64,000 bases of DNA from an uncultured Collinsella sp. (GTDB lineage Bacteria > Actinomycetota > Coriobacteriia > Coriobacteriales > Coriobacteriaceae): assembly GCA_959599915.1 (NCBI GenBank), contig CAUGJE010000001.1, forward strand, positions 248,001 to 312,000, written 5' to 3'. Of this stretch, positions 8,718 through 16,012 are shown piece after piece (the stretch's first letter is position 1; each line of letters opens with the position of its first letter). Made by a program: the position numbers and the translations under genes. The notes under the pieces were generated by a model that worked only from the letters and a program-made list of their open reading frames with translations, searched no databases and was not told the DNA's origin.

Positions 8718-11495
8718 ATGGCACAGGAATTCACTTTTACCGTTAACGGCGTCGAGCGCACGACGACCCAAAACAAACCGTTGCTGCGCTACCTGCGCGA
8801 CGACCTGCACATTCACTCCGCCAAGGACGGCTGCTCCGAGGGCGCGTGCGGTACCTGCACCATCCACGTGGACGGTGCGGCCGTCAAGGCGTGCGTGCTG
8901 ACCACCGCCCTTGCCGCCGGCCGCAACATCGTGACCGTCGAGGGCCTGCCCGAGGACGTGCGCGAGGCCTTTGTGTACGCCTTTGGCGCCGTGGGTGCCG
9001 TGCAGTGCGGTTTTTGCATCCCCGGCATGGTCATGGCGGGTGCCGCGCTCATAGCCGAGGATCCCGAGCCCACCGAGGAGCAGATCAAGTACGCCATCCG
9101 CGGTAACGTCTGCCGCTGCACCGGCTACAAGAAGATCATCGAGGGCATTTCGCTGGCAGCTGCGGTGCTCCGCGGCGAAAAGCAGATCGACGAGGACCTG
9201 GAGCGCGGCGACGACTACGGCGTGGGCAAGCGCGCCTTCCGTATCGACGTGCGCAAGAAGGTGCTCGGCGAGGGCAAGTATCCCGATGACATCGACGAGC
9301 TCGATCAGCCGGGTCTGACCTACGCCAGCGCCGTGCGCTCCAAGTATCCGCGCGCCCGCGTGCTCTCCATCGATACCTCCAAGGCCGAGGCCCTGCCCGG
9401 CGTGGTGGGGATCCTGCGCGCCGAGGACGTGCCGGTCAACCAGGTCGGCCACCTTATCCAGGACTGGGACGTCATGATCGCCCAGGGCGATATCACCCGC
9501 TGCGTGGGTGACGCCATCGTGCTGGTGGTTGCCGAGGACGAGGCGACGCTCGAGAAGGCCAAGAAGCTCGTAAAGATCGATTACGAGCCGCTGAAGCCCG
9601 TGCGCAACATTGTCGAGGCCAGGGCTGCCGACGCCCCGCGTCTGCACGACAGCTTCTTTGCCTTTGGCAACACGGTGGAGCTCAAGGACAACGTGTGCCA
9701 GAGCCGCCATGTGACGCGCGGCGACGCCGCCAAGGCGCTGGCAGAGAGCGCGTTCACCGTGACGCAGCGCTTTACCACGCCCTTTACCGAGCATGCCTTC
9801 TTGGAGCCCGAGTGCGCCGTTGCCTTCCCGTACAAGAACGGCGTCAAGGTGCAGTCGACCGACCAGGGTGCCTACGACACACGCAAAGAGTGCGCCCACA
9901 TGTTTGGCTGGGACAACGAGCCCGAGCGCGTGGTCGTCGAGACCATGCTCGTGGGTGGCGGCTTTGGCGGCAAGGAGGACGTGTCCATCCAGCACTTGGC
10001 CGCGCTCGCCGCCTATAAGTTCCAGCGTCCTGTGAAGTGCAAGCTCACACGTGCCGAGTCGCTCGCTTTCCATCCCAAGCGCCACGCCATGGACGGCACC
10101 TTTACGCTGGGCTGCGACGCCGAGGGCAACTTTACCGGCCTGGACTGCGAGATCAACTTTGACACCGGCGCCTACGCGTCGCTGTGCGGCCCGGTGCTCG
10201 AGCGCGCCTGCACGCATGCCGTCGGCCCCTACAAGTACCAGAACACCGACATTCGCGGCTTTGGCTACTACACCAACAACCCGCCCGCCGGCGCGTACCG
10301 CGGCTTTGGCGTTTGCCAGTCCGAGTTTGCGCTCGAGAGCTTGATCGACTTGCTGGCAGAGAAGGTCGGCCTGGACCCGTGGGAGATTCGTTACAGAAAC
10401 GCCATCGAGCCGGGCGAGGTTTTGCCCAACGGCCAGATTGCCGATTGCTCCACGGCGCTTAAGGAGACGCTGCTCGAGGTCAAGGATGCCTACTATGCGC
10501 ATCCCGGACACGCCGGTATCGCCTGCGCCATGAAGAACGCCGGCGTGGGCGTGGGCCTGCCCGATGCCGGCCGCTGCAAGATTCGCGTCGAGGATGGCGT
10601 GGCCGTGGTCTATGCCGCCACGTCCGACATCGGCCAGGGCTGCAACACCGTCTTTTTGCAGGACGTTGCCGAGGCCTGCGGTCTGCCGCTGAGCTGCATC
10701 GCCAACGGCGAGTGCTCTACCGAGAACGCTCCCGACTCCGGCACCACGTCTGGCTCGCGTCAGACGGTCGTGACCGGCGAGGCTGTGCGCGGCGCCGCTT
10801 TCCTGCTGCGCGATGCCATGGTTGGCATCGAGGCCGGCAAGCCTGCGCCCGCCGCTCCCGTGAGCGCGCATGGCGACGGCGTCAAGATCGAGTACGACGA
10901 CGGTCGCGCCTATCAGCTGCGCGCGCAGGAGCTCGTCGCTGGTCAGGGTATGCATCCTCAGGACCCCGCGACCGCCATCAAGGCGCTCGAGGGATGCGAG
11001 TTTGGCTACGTGTATCTGGAGCCGACCGACAAACTGGGCGCCGACGTCCCCAACCCCAAGAGCCACATCTGCTACGGCTTTGCCACGCATGTGGTCATTC
11101 TGGATGATGACGGCCGCGTGAGCGAGGTCTATGCCGCGCACGATTCCGGCAAGGTTGTCAATCCCATCTCCATCCAGGGTCAGATCGAAGGCGGCGTGCT
11201 CATGGGTATGGGCTATGCGCTTACCGAGGATTGGCCGCTCAAGGACTGCGTACCCCAGGCAAGGTACGGCACGCTCGGGCTGTTCCGTGCGCCCGAGATT
11301 CCGGATATCCACGCCATCTACGTGGAGAAGGACGAGCTGCTGCCCGTGGCATATGGTGGCAAGGGCATCGGCGAGATTGCAACGATCCCCACGGCGCCCG
11401 CCGTGCAGAATGCCTACCGCGCGTTTGACGGCAAGCTGCGTCCGGATTTGCCCATGGTGGATACGCCGTACAGCCGCGCCCGTCACCGCGGGTAG
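8718..11495 (+). CDS. xdh: selenium-type molybdenum hydroxylase / xanthine dehydrogenase (fused Fe-S and Mo domains)
   Basis: A 925-residue fusion. Residues 1-60 form a plant-type [2Fe-2S] domain (Cys39, 44, 47, 59). Residues 90-140 form the second [2Fe-2S] domain (Cys97, 100, 132, 134 in QCGFC and VCRC). From about 165 on comes the molybdopterin-binding large-subunit region with GGGFGGKED, AYRGFGVCQ and the C-terminal GGKGIGE holding the expected catalytic Glu. The size and fusion match the XdhD-type selenium-dependent purine hydroxylases, whose labile selenium depends on YqeB and YqeC, both encoded later in this window. There is no FAD middle subunit. No in-frame TGA is seen, so selenium would be in the cofactor rather than as selenocysteine. 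Confidence 0.92.
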   Translation: MAQEFTFTVNGVERTTTQNKPLLRYLRDDLHIHSAKDGCSEGACGTCTIHVDGAAVKACVLTTALAAGRNIVTVEGLPEDVREAFVYAFGAVGAVQCGFCIPGMVMAGAALIAEDPEPTEEQIKYAIRGNVCRCTGYKKIIEGISLAAAVLRGEKQIDEDLERGDDYGVGKRAFRIDVRKKVLGEGKYPDDIDELDQPGLTYASAVRSKYPRARVLSIDTSKAEALPGVVGILRAEDVPVNQVGHLIQDWDVMIAQGDITRCVGDAIVLVVAEDEATLEKAKKLVKIDYEPLKPVRNIVEARAADAPRLHDSFFAFGNTVELKDNVCQSRHVTRGDAAKALAESAFTVTQRFTTPFTEHAFLEPECAVAFPYKNGVKVQSTDQGAYDTRKECAHMFGWDNEPERVVVETMLVGGGFGGKEDVSIQHLAALAAYKFQRPVKCKLTRAESLAFHPKRHAMDGTFTLGCDAEGNFTGLDCEINFDTGAYASLCGPVLERACTHAVGPYKYQNTDIRGFGYYTNNPPAGAYRGFGVCQSEFALESLIDLLAEKVGLDPWEIRYRNAIEPGEVLPNGQIADCSTALKETLLEVKDAYYAHPGHAGIACAMKNAGVGVGLPDAGRCKIRVEDGVAVVYAATSDIGQGCNTVFLQDVAEACGLPLSCIANGECSTENAPDSGTTSGSRQTVVTGEAVRGAAFLLRDAMVGIEAGKPAPAAPVSAHGDGVKIEYDDGRAYQLRAQELVAGQGMHPQDPATAIKALEGCEFGYVYLEPTDKLGADVPNPKSHICYGFATHVVILDDDGRVSEVYAAHDSGKVVNPISIQGQIEGGVLMGMGYALTEDWPLKDCVPQARYGTLGLFRAPEIPDIHAIYVEKDELLPVAYGGKGIGEIATIPTAPAVQNAYRAFDGKLRPDLPMVDTPYSRARHRG

Positions 11496-11564
11496 GGTGG
11501 AGCGCGAACGGCCATTGCTGACGGGCTATTCGCGCTCAACATCAACTGTATATGCTGCGCCTTT

Positions 11565-11600
11565 GGCCCCGGCTCCATCGCGAGCCGGGGCCTTTTGTTT
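11565..11600 (+). terminator. intrinsic terminator after xdh
   Basis: An 11-bp GC-rich perfect stem (11565-11575 with 11582-11592), then TTTTGTTT. It ends the ygfK-ferredoxin-xdh transcript. Another hairpin (11500-11508 with 11529-11537) lies between it and the stop codon. The tail of this terminator is duplicated at 13857-13906. Confidence 0.88.
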
Positions 11601-11605
11601 GGAGC

Positions 11606-12240
11606 GGAGGGCGCATCCCGGAATTGGCGCTCAGAACGGGATGCGCTTTCCTTTTTGGGCCCTCGGCGGAAACTACGTCCCGGATTCGATGTTCAGAATG
11701 GGATGCATTTTCCCTTTGAGTCTCTAGCGGAAAGCGTGTCCCGGAATTCGGTTCCAGAGTGGGATGCGCTTTCCGGTTGGAGCTTCAAACGGAAAGTGCA
11801 TCCCGGAATCCGCACCTGGAATGGGACGCACTTTCCGGAACAGCCCTCAACCGGAAACTGCGACCCGGAATTCGATGCCAGAACGGGATATGCTTTCCGA
11901 ATCGCCTTCAGGCGGAAATTGCATCCCATTCTGAGTCTTCATTCTGGGACACGCTTTCCGCAAGGAGCTTCATCAGGAAAGCGCATCCCGTTCCGAGCTC
12001 CTATTCCGGGACGCACTTTCCGGTTGTCATTCACTTGGAAACTGCATCCCAGTTTGAGCGTCTATTCCGGGATGCAGTTTCCGCTGGGCGTTCAACCGGA
12101 AAGCGTGTCCCGTTCTAGGCCTTGATTCCGGGACACGGTTTCCGCTAGGCATGCCATCTGGAAAGCGCATCCCGTTTTGAGCACTCAGTCTGGGACATGG
12201 TTTCCGCGGGAGCTTCCGACCGGAAAGCGTATCCCGGTTT
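11606..12240. repeat. array of ten 46-bp palindromic repeats (plus a half copy) with 61-62-bp period
   Basis: Each unit is a 15-base left arm (GGAAA...TCCCG), a 16-base centre and a complementary 15-base right arm (CGGGA...TTTCC), separated by 15-16 bases. Units begin at 11606, 11668, 11729, 11791, 11853, 11914, 11976, 12037, 12098 and 12160; a half unit begins at 12222. The centre is asymmetric: units 1-5 read gaatt...agaa, and units 6-10 read the reverse complement, so the array flips orientation near 11906. The period is not a multiple of three and arms vary by paired changes, so this is non-coding. It explains most of the 776-base gap 11496-12271. It is not a CRISPR: units diverge and spacers resemble each other. 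Confidence 0.93.
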
Positions 12241-12271
12241 GGTAGGCAGGCGGGCATAAGCTCAGCAGCTC

Positions 12272-13270
12272 CTACAGGTCTACCTCGTTGAGCCATGTCG
12301 GCAGCGCGGTCTGCCGGATGCCTGCCGTCTGCAGCTTTTTGGCGAGCATTCCTGCCGAGCGGACCTCGTTCATGGTAAAGCGCAGCAGAGGGTGACCGTA
12401 GAGCGATAGATGCGCCTCGCGCTGTCGTTCGGCAACGAGCGCCTCGGCGGTGGTGCGTCCGGCCAGCATGGTCTGGTCGGTATATTTGATGAGCCCGTCG
12501 AGTTCGCCCAGCGTGAGCTCCCGCGCCTGGCGCTCCCAGGCAAAGTCCGTTCGTATGGGCTTGGCCGAATCGAAGGGGTCCGTTAGCTCGTATTGAAGCC
12601 CATCGGGTGCAAAGCCCGTTTCGATCATGACGGCTCGGGCGACCGATTCCCCGCCGCTCTCGGCGCGAGCGTCGGCATATCGAAGCGTTGTGAGGGCGGT
12701 GCGAATCGCGAGACCATTGCGGACAGTCGCTCGTTGCTCAACGGCCTCCATCAGCTGTTCCGGCGCAAGGCCGAGCTTTGAGATCGCCGAATCGGCAATG
12801 GGCATGCCGTCGGCAAAACCAGTTTGCAGCAGGCAATCTGTGGCCGTTTGGATGGGCGGTGTTACCGATACGCCGGCTCTGCGTATTGCTCCGGCCGGCT
12901 CAATCTGGTGTCGCTGAATATGTGCGCCCGGACGAGCCGACGGCTTTGTCGAGCTGCAAACATGCACGACGTTCAGGTGTCGCCACGAGACCTCGAGCCC
13001 CAGCAGGCAAGCTGCCGAAAACGAGCAGAACGTCCAATCGGGACGGATGATCGCAAGGGCGCGAATAATCTCGCAATGGCGTTGCGCTCGGTTGAGTTCA
13101 TCCCAGCGCGTTTTTCGCGCAAACAACCCCGGCATGGGCGAGACAACCGTGCCGCCGGTGCGCCGAAGGAGCGCTTTTCGGATCGCCGTGCTCGGGGGAA
13201 TCAGACAGCGCCCCTCTTGTTCGGCTTGAGTGAGCAGTTGGTCGATGAGCTGGTCATTGCAATGGGTCAT
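12272..13270 (-). CDS. AbiEi-like protein with Vsr/DUF559-like nuclease-type C-terminus
   Basis: A 332-residue protein. The N-terminal 90 residues resemble the AbiEi antitoxin winged-helix region (serine/proline-rich hinge, then PMPGLFARK). The C-terminal part has the order RTDFAW...GELDGLIKY...ERQREAHL, resembling the acidic D/E-x-K core of Vsr/DUF559-type PD-(D/E)XK proteins, which suggests nucleic-acid binding or cleavage. The ATG at 13270 has GGAGGCGG 8 bases upstream. No AbiEii toxin partner is adjacent. The gene is alone between two arrays of the same palindromic repeat, and 11-bp tandem repeats precede its promoter. Function unknown; an orphan antitoxin or DNA-binding role is inference. 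Confidence 0.7.
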   Translation of the reverse strand: MTHCNDQLIDQLLTQAEQEGRCLIPPSTAIRKALLRRTGGTVVSPMPGLFARKTRWDELNRAQRHCEIIRALAIIRPDWTFCSFSAACLLGLEVSWRHLNVVHVCSSTKPSARPGAHIQRHQIEPAGAIRRAGVSVTPPIQTATDCLLQTGFADGMPIADSAISKLGLAPEQLMEAVEQRATVRNGLAIRTALTTLRYADARAESGGESVARAVMIETGFAPDGLQYELTDPFDSAKPIRTDFAWERQARELTLGELDGLIKYTDQTMLAGRTTAEALVAERQREAHLSLYGHPLLRFTMNEVRSAGMLAKKLQTAGIRQTALPTWLNEVDL

Positions 13271-13324
13271 GAGCTACCGCCTCCTTTTGGGTAGCAAAAA
13301 CGTATCAGCTGGAACTTGCCGCTC

Positions 13325-13354
13325 AGCTGACCAAAAGCTGACCAAAATCTAACC
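13325..13354. promoter_or_regulatory. 11-bp tandem repeats upstream of the AbiEi-like gene
   Basis: AGCTGACCAAA occurs twice back to back (13325-13335, 13336-13346), followed by a weaker ATCTAACC copy. They lie 55-85 bases upstream of the minus-strand start, where a self-regulating AbiEi-type protein could bind. Confidence 0.4.
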
Positions 13355-13565
13355 ATGCAGGTAGATGGCCTGTTTTCGGCGACATTTTTACATCCGAATC
13401 GGTGGGCGGTAATCGGCGACCTTGAACGGTAGCGAGTTATGAAGACTGGGTAAGTTTCGGGACGTGTACTTTTTTGAAAAAGAGCATTCTATCTGCTGTT
13501 TTGCGTTTCTGGATCGCATGTTTGAAGGCCTGTGATAAGGGTGGCGAATCGTCGTCTGTGTCGGC

Positions 13566-13797
13566 GGAAACTGTGACCCGGAATTGCCACTCGGAATGGG
13601 ACGTGCTTTCCGGATCGCCCTTCAAGCGGAAACTACATCCCAGATTTCGGCTCCAGACCGGGATGTGCTTTCCCGGCGGCGTCTCTGGCGGAAATTGCAC
13701 CCCGGAATGAGCGCTCAGAGTGGAACATGCTTTCCTAACGAAGCCGCATGCGGAAACTGCGTCCCGGATTCGATGCTCAGGACGGGATGCCGTTTCC
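13566..13797. repeat. second palindromic repeat array, four units at 62-bp period
   Basis: Units of the same 46-bp family as at 11606-12240 start at 13566, 13628, 13690 and 13752, all in the forward centre orientation. A fifth left arm begins at 13814 but is replaced by a different perfect hairpin (11-bp stem, 13820-13830 with 13841-13851). Together with the direct repeat and iterons below, this accounts for the gap 13271-14068. No gene is supported in it. Confidence 0.9.
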
Positions 13798-13856
13798 GAT
13801 AGAGGCATGGGGTGGAAAGCCTCCCATTTCTAATGTTCAAGAAATGGGAGGCAGCT

Positions 13857-13906
13857 CATCGCGAGCTGGGCCTTTTGTTTGGAGCGGAGGCAGCATCCCG
13901 GAATTC
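13857..13906. repeat. 50-bp direct repeat of the xdh terminator tail and first repeat arm
   Basis: This stretch matches 11576-11625 with only a few differences: the loop and second arm of the xdh terminator, TTTTGTTTGGAGCGGAGG, and the first arm of the palindromic unit. The two copies therefore bracket array 1, the AbiEi-like gene and array 2, as if the block was duplicated or inserted. Confidence 0.8.
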
Positions 13907-13956
13907 GGGCAATCCGGTGGTCAGGGGTTGATCGAGCATCGCGCTAAGGATGCCAA

Positions 13957-14063
13957 GCGTAAAACCTTCAATGAACATAGCGTAAAAACTACATCCGCAA
14001 CGGCGTAAAAACTACATTGGAAGTAGCGTAAAATCCGCATTGAGAATGGCGTAATTTCGTATA
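13957..14063. repeat. five 23-bp iteron-like direct repeats
   Basis: GCGTAAAA-type copies start at 13957, 13980, 14003, 14026 and 14049, exactly 23 bases apart. The best two copies share GCGTAAAAACTACAT. A constant period just above two helical turns suggests a protein-binding array. They end a few bases before the truncated ATPase gene. Confidence 0.85.
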
Positions 14064-14068
14064 TCGCA

Positions 14069-14722
14069 TGATCGCCCGAGCTTGCACACGGCCTTTTGCG
14101 AGCTCTTGCCATGAACGAGAGCCAGGCTGTCACGTACAAGACGCTCATGAAGGATGCCTCGTACGGCGAGGCGGGTCCCGACGAGAGGACCATCGCTGCG
14201 TACCTGGACCTCTTCAACAGGCTCAAGCTGACCGAGGACCTGTGCGGATGGGAGCCGCCCATGCGCTCGAAGGCCCGCGTTCGCGTGCGCCCCAAGCGCT
14301 ACTTCTGCGACCCGTTACTTGCGGCGACGTTGCTGGGGGCTACCCCTGAGCGGCTGCTTGGCGATATGCAAACGTTTGGGATGCTCTTTGAGAACCTCGT
14401 TCTGCGCGACGTGCGCGTGTTCCTTTCCACCTACGGCGGTGTCGACAACAGTGTCCATTATTTCCGAGATGAGAAGGGCCTTGAGGTCGATCTGATCGTT
14501 GAGCACGACGGGCGCTGGGGAGCCATCGAGGTCAAGCTGAGCGATGCGAAAGCAGACGATGGAGCGAGAAATCTCAAGGCGCTGGAGAGGAAAGTGCTCT
14601 CCAATCCTGCCGCCCAGAATGCCGCGCCGGCGTTTTTGGCGGTCGTGGTTGGAAAGGGGAGCATTGCCTACACACGCGACGACGGCGTGGCGGTGATCCC
14701 CATGGCGGCACTTGGGGCGTAG
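14069..14722 (+). pseudogene. truncated AAA-family ATPase, DUF4143 C-terminal half only
   Basis: The frame is open from 14069 (just after a TGA) to 14722; the first ATG is at 14111. The protein reads as the C-terminal half of the common AAA_14/DUF4143 ATPases: LCGWEPPMRSKARVRV, KRYFCDPLLAATLLG, FGMLFENLVLRDVRVF, and YFRDEKGLEVDLIVE...WGAIEVKLS, the PD-(D/E)XK-like DUF4143 core. The P-loop and whole N-terminal ATPase region (about 200 residues) are missing. Homology begins at once after the stop codon, next to the 23-bp iterons. I take it as a deletion remnant; expression from an internal ATG cannot be excluded. Confidence 0.82.
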
Positions 14723-14764
14723 TGGTTTTGCGGGCGTGCCGTGCTTCCATTACCGAAAATCCAT

Positions 14765-14793
14765 TTGTTAGACCTGGCGTCCGCGGGTAAAAT
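14765..14793 (+). promoter_or_regulatory. strong promoter for a small RNA
   Basis: TTGTTA (14765-14770), 17 bases, TAAAAT (14788-14793). There is no ORF downstream on this strand, only an about 87-nt stretch ending in a terminator. Confidence 0.7.
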
Positions 14794-14799
14794 AAAGTC

Positions 14800-14886
14800 G
14801 ACGGCAGCCCAAGTAGTGAAGAGCTGGGCGGCGCCGTTACTTCGATTAAGGGGTCAATGCCTTAGAGGCGTCGACCCCTCTTTTTC
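14800..14886 (+). ncRNA. probable antitoxin small RNA of a type I (Fst-like) toxin-antitoxin locus
   Basis: Predicted from the promoter above to a terminator hairpin (AGGGGTC 14849-14855 with GACCCCT 14873-14879, inner GCC/GGC pair, then TTTTT). It has a 5' hairpin (14807-14811 with 14825-14829). Its 3' end is complementary to the last 25 bases of the toxin ORF on the minus strand (14862-14886). Convergent transcripts sharing a terminator are the hallmark of Fst/Ldr-type loci. There is no expression evidence. Confidence 0.55.
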
Positions 14887-14987
14887 TGCTTCGTACGCTG
14901 CTTGAGTGCCTCGGTAAGTCCGATAAGCGCCGTGAGGAGCGAGACCAAAGCGGTCAGGAGCTTCACAAAATCAGTCAGATCGGTCAT
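14862..14987 (-). CDS. small hydrophobic peptide, probable type I toxin
   Basis: A 41-residue peptide with one predicted membrane helix (about residues 7-25, FVKLLTALVSLLTALIGL) and a strongly basic tail (RTKQKKRGRR). The second ATG (14987) is chosen because GGGAGG lies 8 bases upstream; the ATG 6 bases earlier is too close to it. Size and architecture match membrane-disrupting type I toxins of the Fst family. The stop codon lies inside the hairpin shared with the small RNA on the other strand. No homologue is recognised by name. The gap 14988-15245 upstream is AT-rich and holds only its leader and probable promoter. Confidence 0.6.
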   Translation of the reverse strand: MTDLTDFVKLLTALVSLLTALIGLTEALKQRTKQKKRGRRL

Positions 14988-15245
14988 GGGCATCACCTCC
15001 CGTCGCATGGAGGGCGCTGCCCGGCACATGGAACTGCCGTCAACAACAACCAGTCTATCAAACTGCAGCCATAAATACGAATATATGTTCGACAATAACA
15101 GCGACGTAACCATCTCATAGCGCAGCTTTACGCAAGGATGCCGGAAAGCTGCACTGTGCGATTTCATGTCCGCACGGACACTTATCCTTACGGCAATGTA
15201 GCTGCCTGTGAAACAGGCGGCAGTTGACGGAGAAAGGCCCTCACC

Positions 15246-15980
15246 GTGCCAGACAAAAAGATGCCGGGTATCTCGGCTATCGATACGACGAACTTTGCGC
15301 GCCAGATTGTGCTGGACTTTGAGTTTGCGCCGGTGCCAAAGCAGCGCCGGCGCCGTGGACTGCGCAACGAGATTATCGAGGTCGGCGCCGTCAAGCTCGA
15401 TTACCACGGCAACGTTATGGGCGAGTTCTCGCAGTTTGTGCAGACGGAATTTACCGAAGGTGTTGCGTTTCCCGTCCGCGAGCTCACAGGGATATCGGCT
15501 GTGGACACCGCGATGGCCGATCCGCTCTATGTGGTGATCAAAAGGCTCAGCGATTGGATCGGTCGCTACTCCGCCCAGATAGTTTGCTGGAGCGGGACGG
15601 ATCGTCGACAGCTTTTGACCGAGCGCCAGGCAAAGCGCATCGACCTTTCCGTATTTCCTACGGACTGGGCCGACCCGCAGGCGTTTTATACCTCGATCAT
15701 GGACGTGGGCAGCCACGGGTGCGTCTCTTTGAGTGACGCGGCAACGTGGTTTGGCATCGAGTTCGACGAGTCGACGGGTCACGCCCATAGCGCCTTAGCC
15801 GATGCGCGCGTAACCGCCAAGTTGCTCAAGCAGGTGATGGAGGGGGACTATCACGTGAATCCGCACGCCCAGGAGATCCGCCAGCGGTGGGGGATGATCG
15901 AGCGACCCCAGACGCGCCTTTCCAGCAAGTGCCCCGAGCTGGGCGACCTGCTGCTGAGGCTGAAAGCGGAGGGGAGATAA
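15246..15980 (+). CDS. DEDDh-type 3'-5' exonuclease domain protein
   Basis: A 244-residue protein with the DnaQ/RNase T exonuclease fold: LDFEFAP (Asp24, Glu26, metal ligands), EIIEVGAVKLD, a middle SGTDRRQL segment, and the C-terminal AHSALADARVTAKLL with His181 and Asp186 (DEDDh type). Such enzymes degrade DNA or RNA from the 3' end. The GTG at 15246 has AGAAAGG about 8 bases upstream; an ATG at 15261 is an alternative. It sits between the toxin locus and the defence island. It could be a housekeeping nuclease or an accessory; the sequence alone does not decide. Confidence 0.82.
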   Translation: MPDKKMPGISAIDTTNFARQIVLDFEFAPVPKQRRRRGLRNEIIEVGAVKLDYHGNVMGEFSQFVQTEFTEGVAFPVRELTGISAVDTAMADPLYVVIKRLSDWIGRYSAQIVCWSGTDRRQLLTERQAKRIDLSVFPTDWADPQAFYTSIMDVGSHGCVSLSDAATWFGIEFDESTGHAHSALADARVTAKLLKQVMEGDYHVNPHAQEIRQRWGMIERPQTRLSSKCPELGDLLLRLKAEGR

Positions 15981-16012
15981 GAGGCATCCTCCGCCCATGC
16001 TGGTGCGGCGCC

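Noticed and set aside
8190..11486. 1098-codon open frame on the minus strand opposite xdh
   Set aside because: It is an antisense shadow of strongly biased GC-rich codons. The plus-strand xdh and ferredoxin have full domain signatures.
8718..11495. Selenocysteine in the xanthine dehydrogenase
   Set aside because: No in-frame TGA and no SECIS-like hairpin was seen. The selenium type of this family is a labile cofactor.
11595..12125. Repetitive protein gene running through the palindromic array
   Set aside because: The 61-62-base period is not a multiple of three, so the frame drifts between units; changes in the arms are paired as in hairpins, and there is no ribosome site.
11606..12240. CRISPR array
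   Set aside because: The repeats are diverged palindromes of 46 bp, the 15-16-base links resemble each other, orientation flips halfway and no cas gene is present.
14862..15788. 308-codon minus-strand frame containing the toxin peptide
   Set aside because: It overlaps the exonuclease gene antisense; only the last 41 codons have a ribosome site and a sensible protein.
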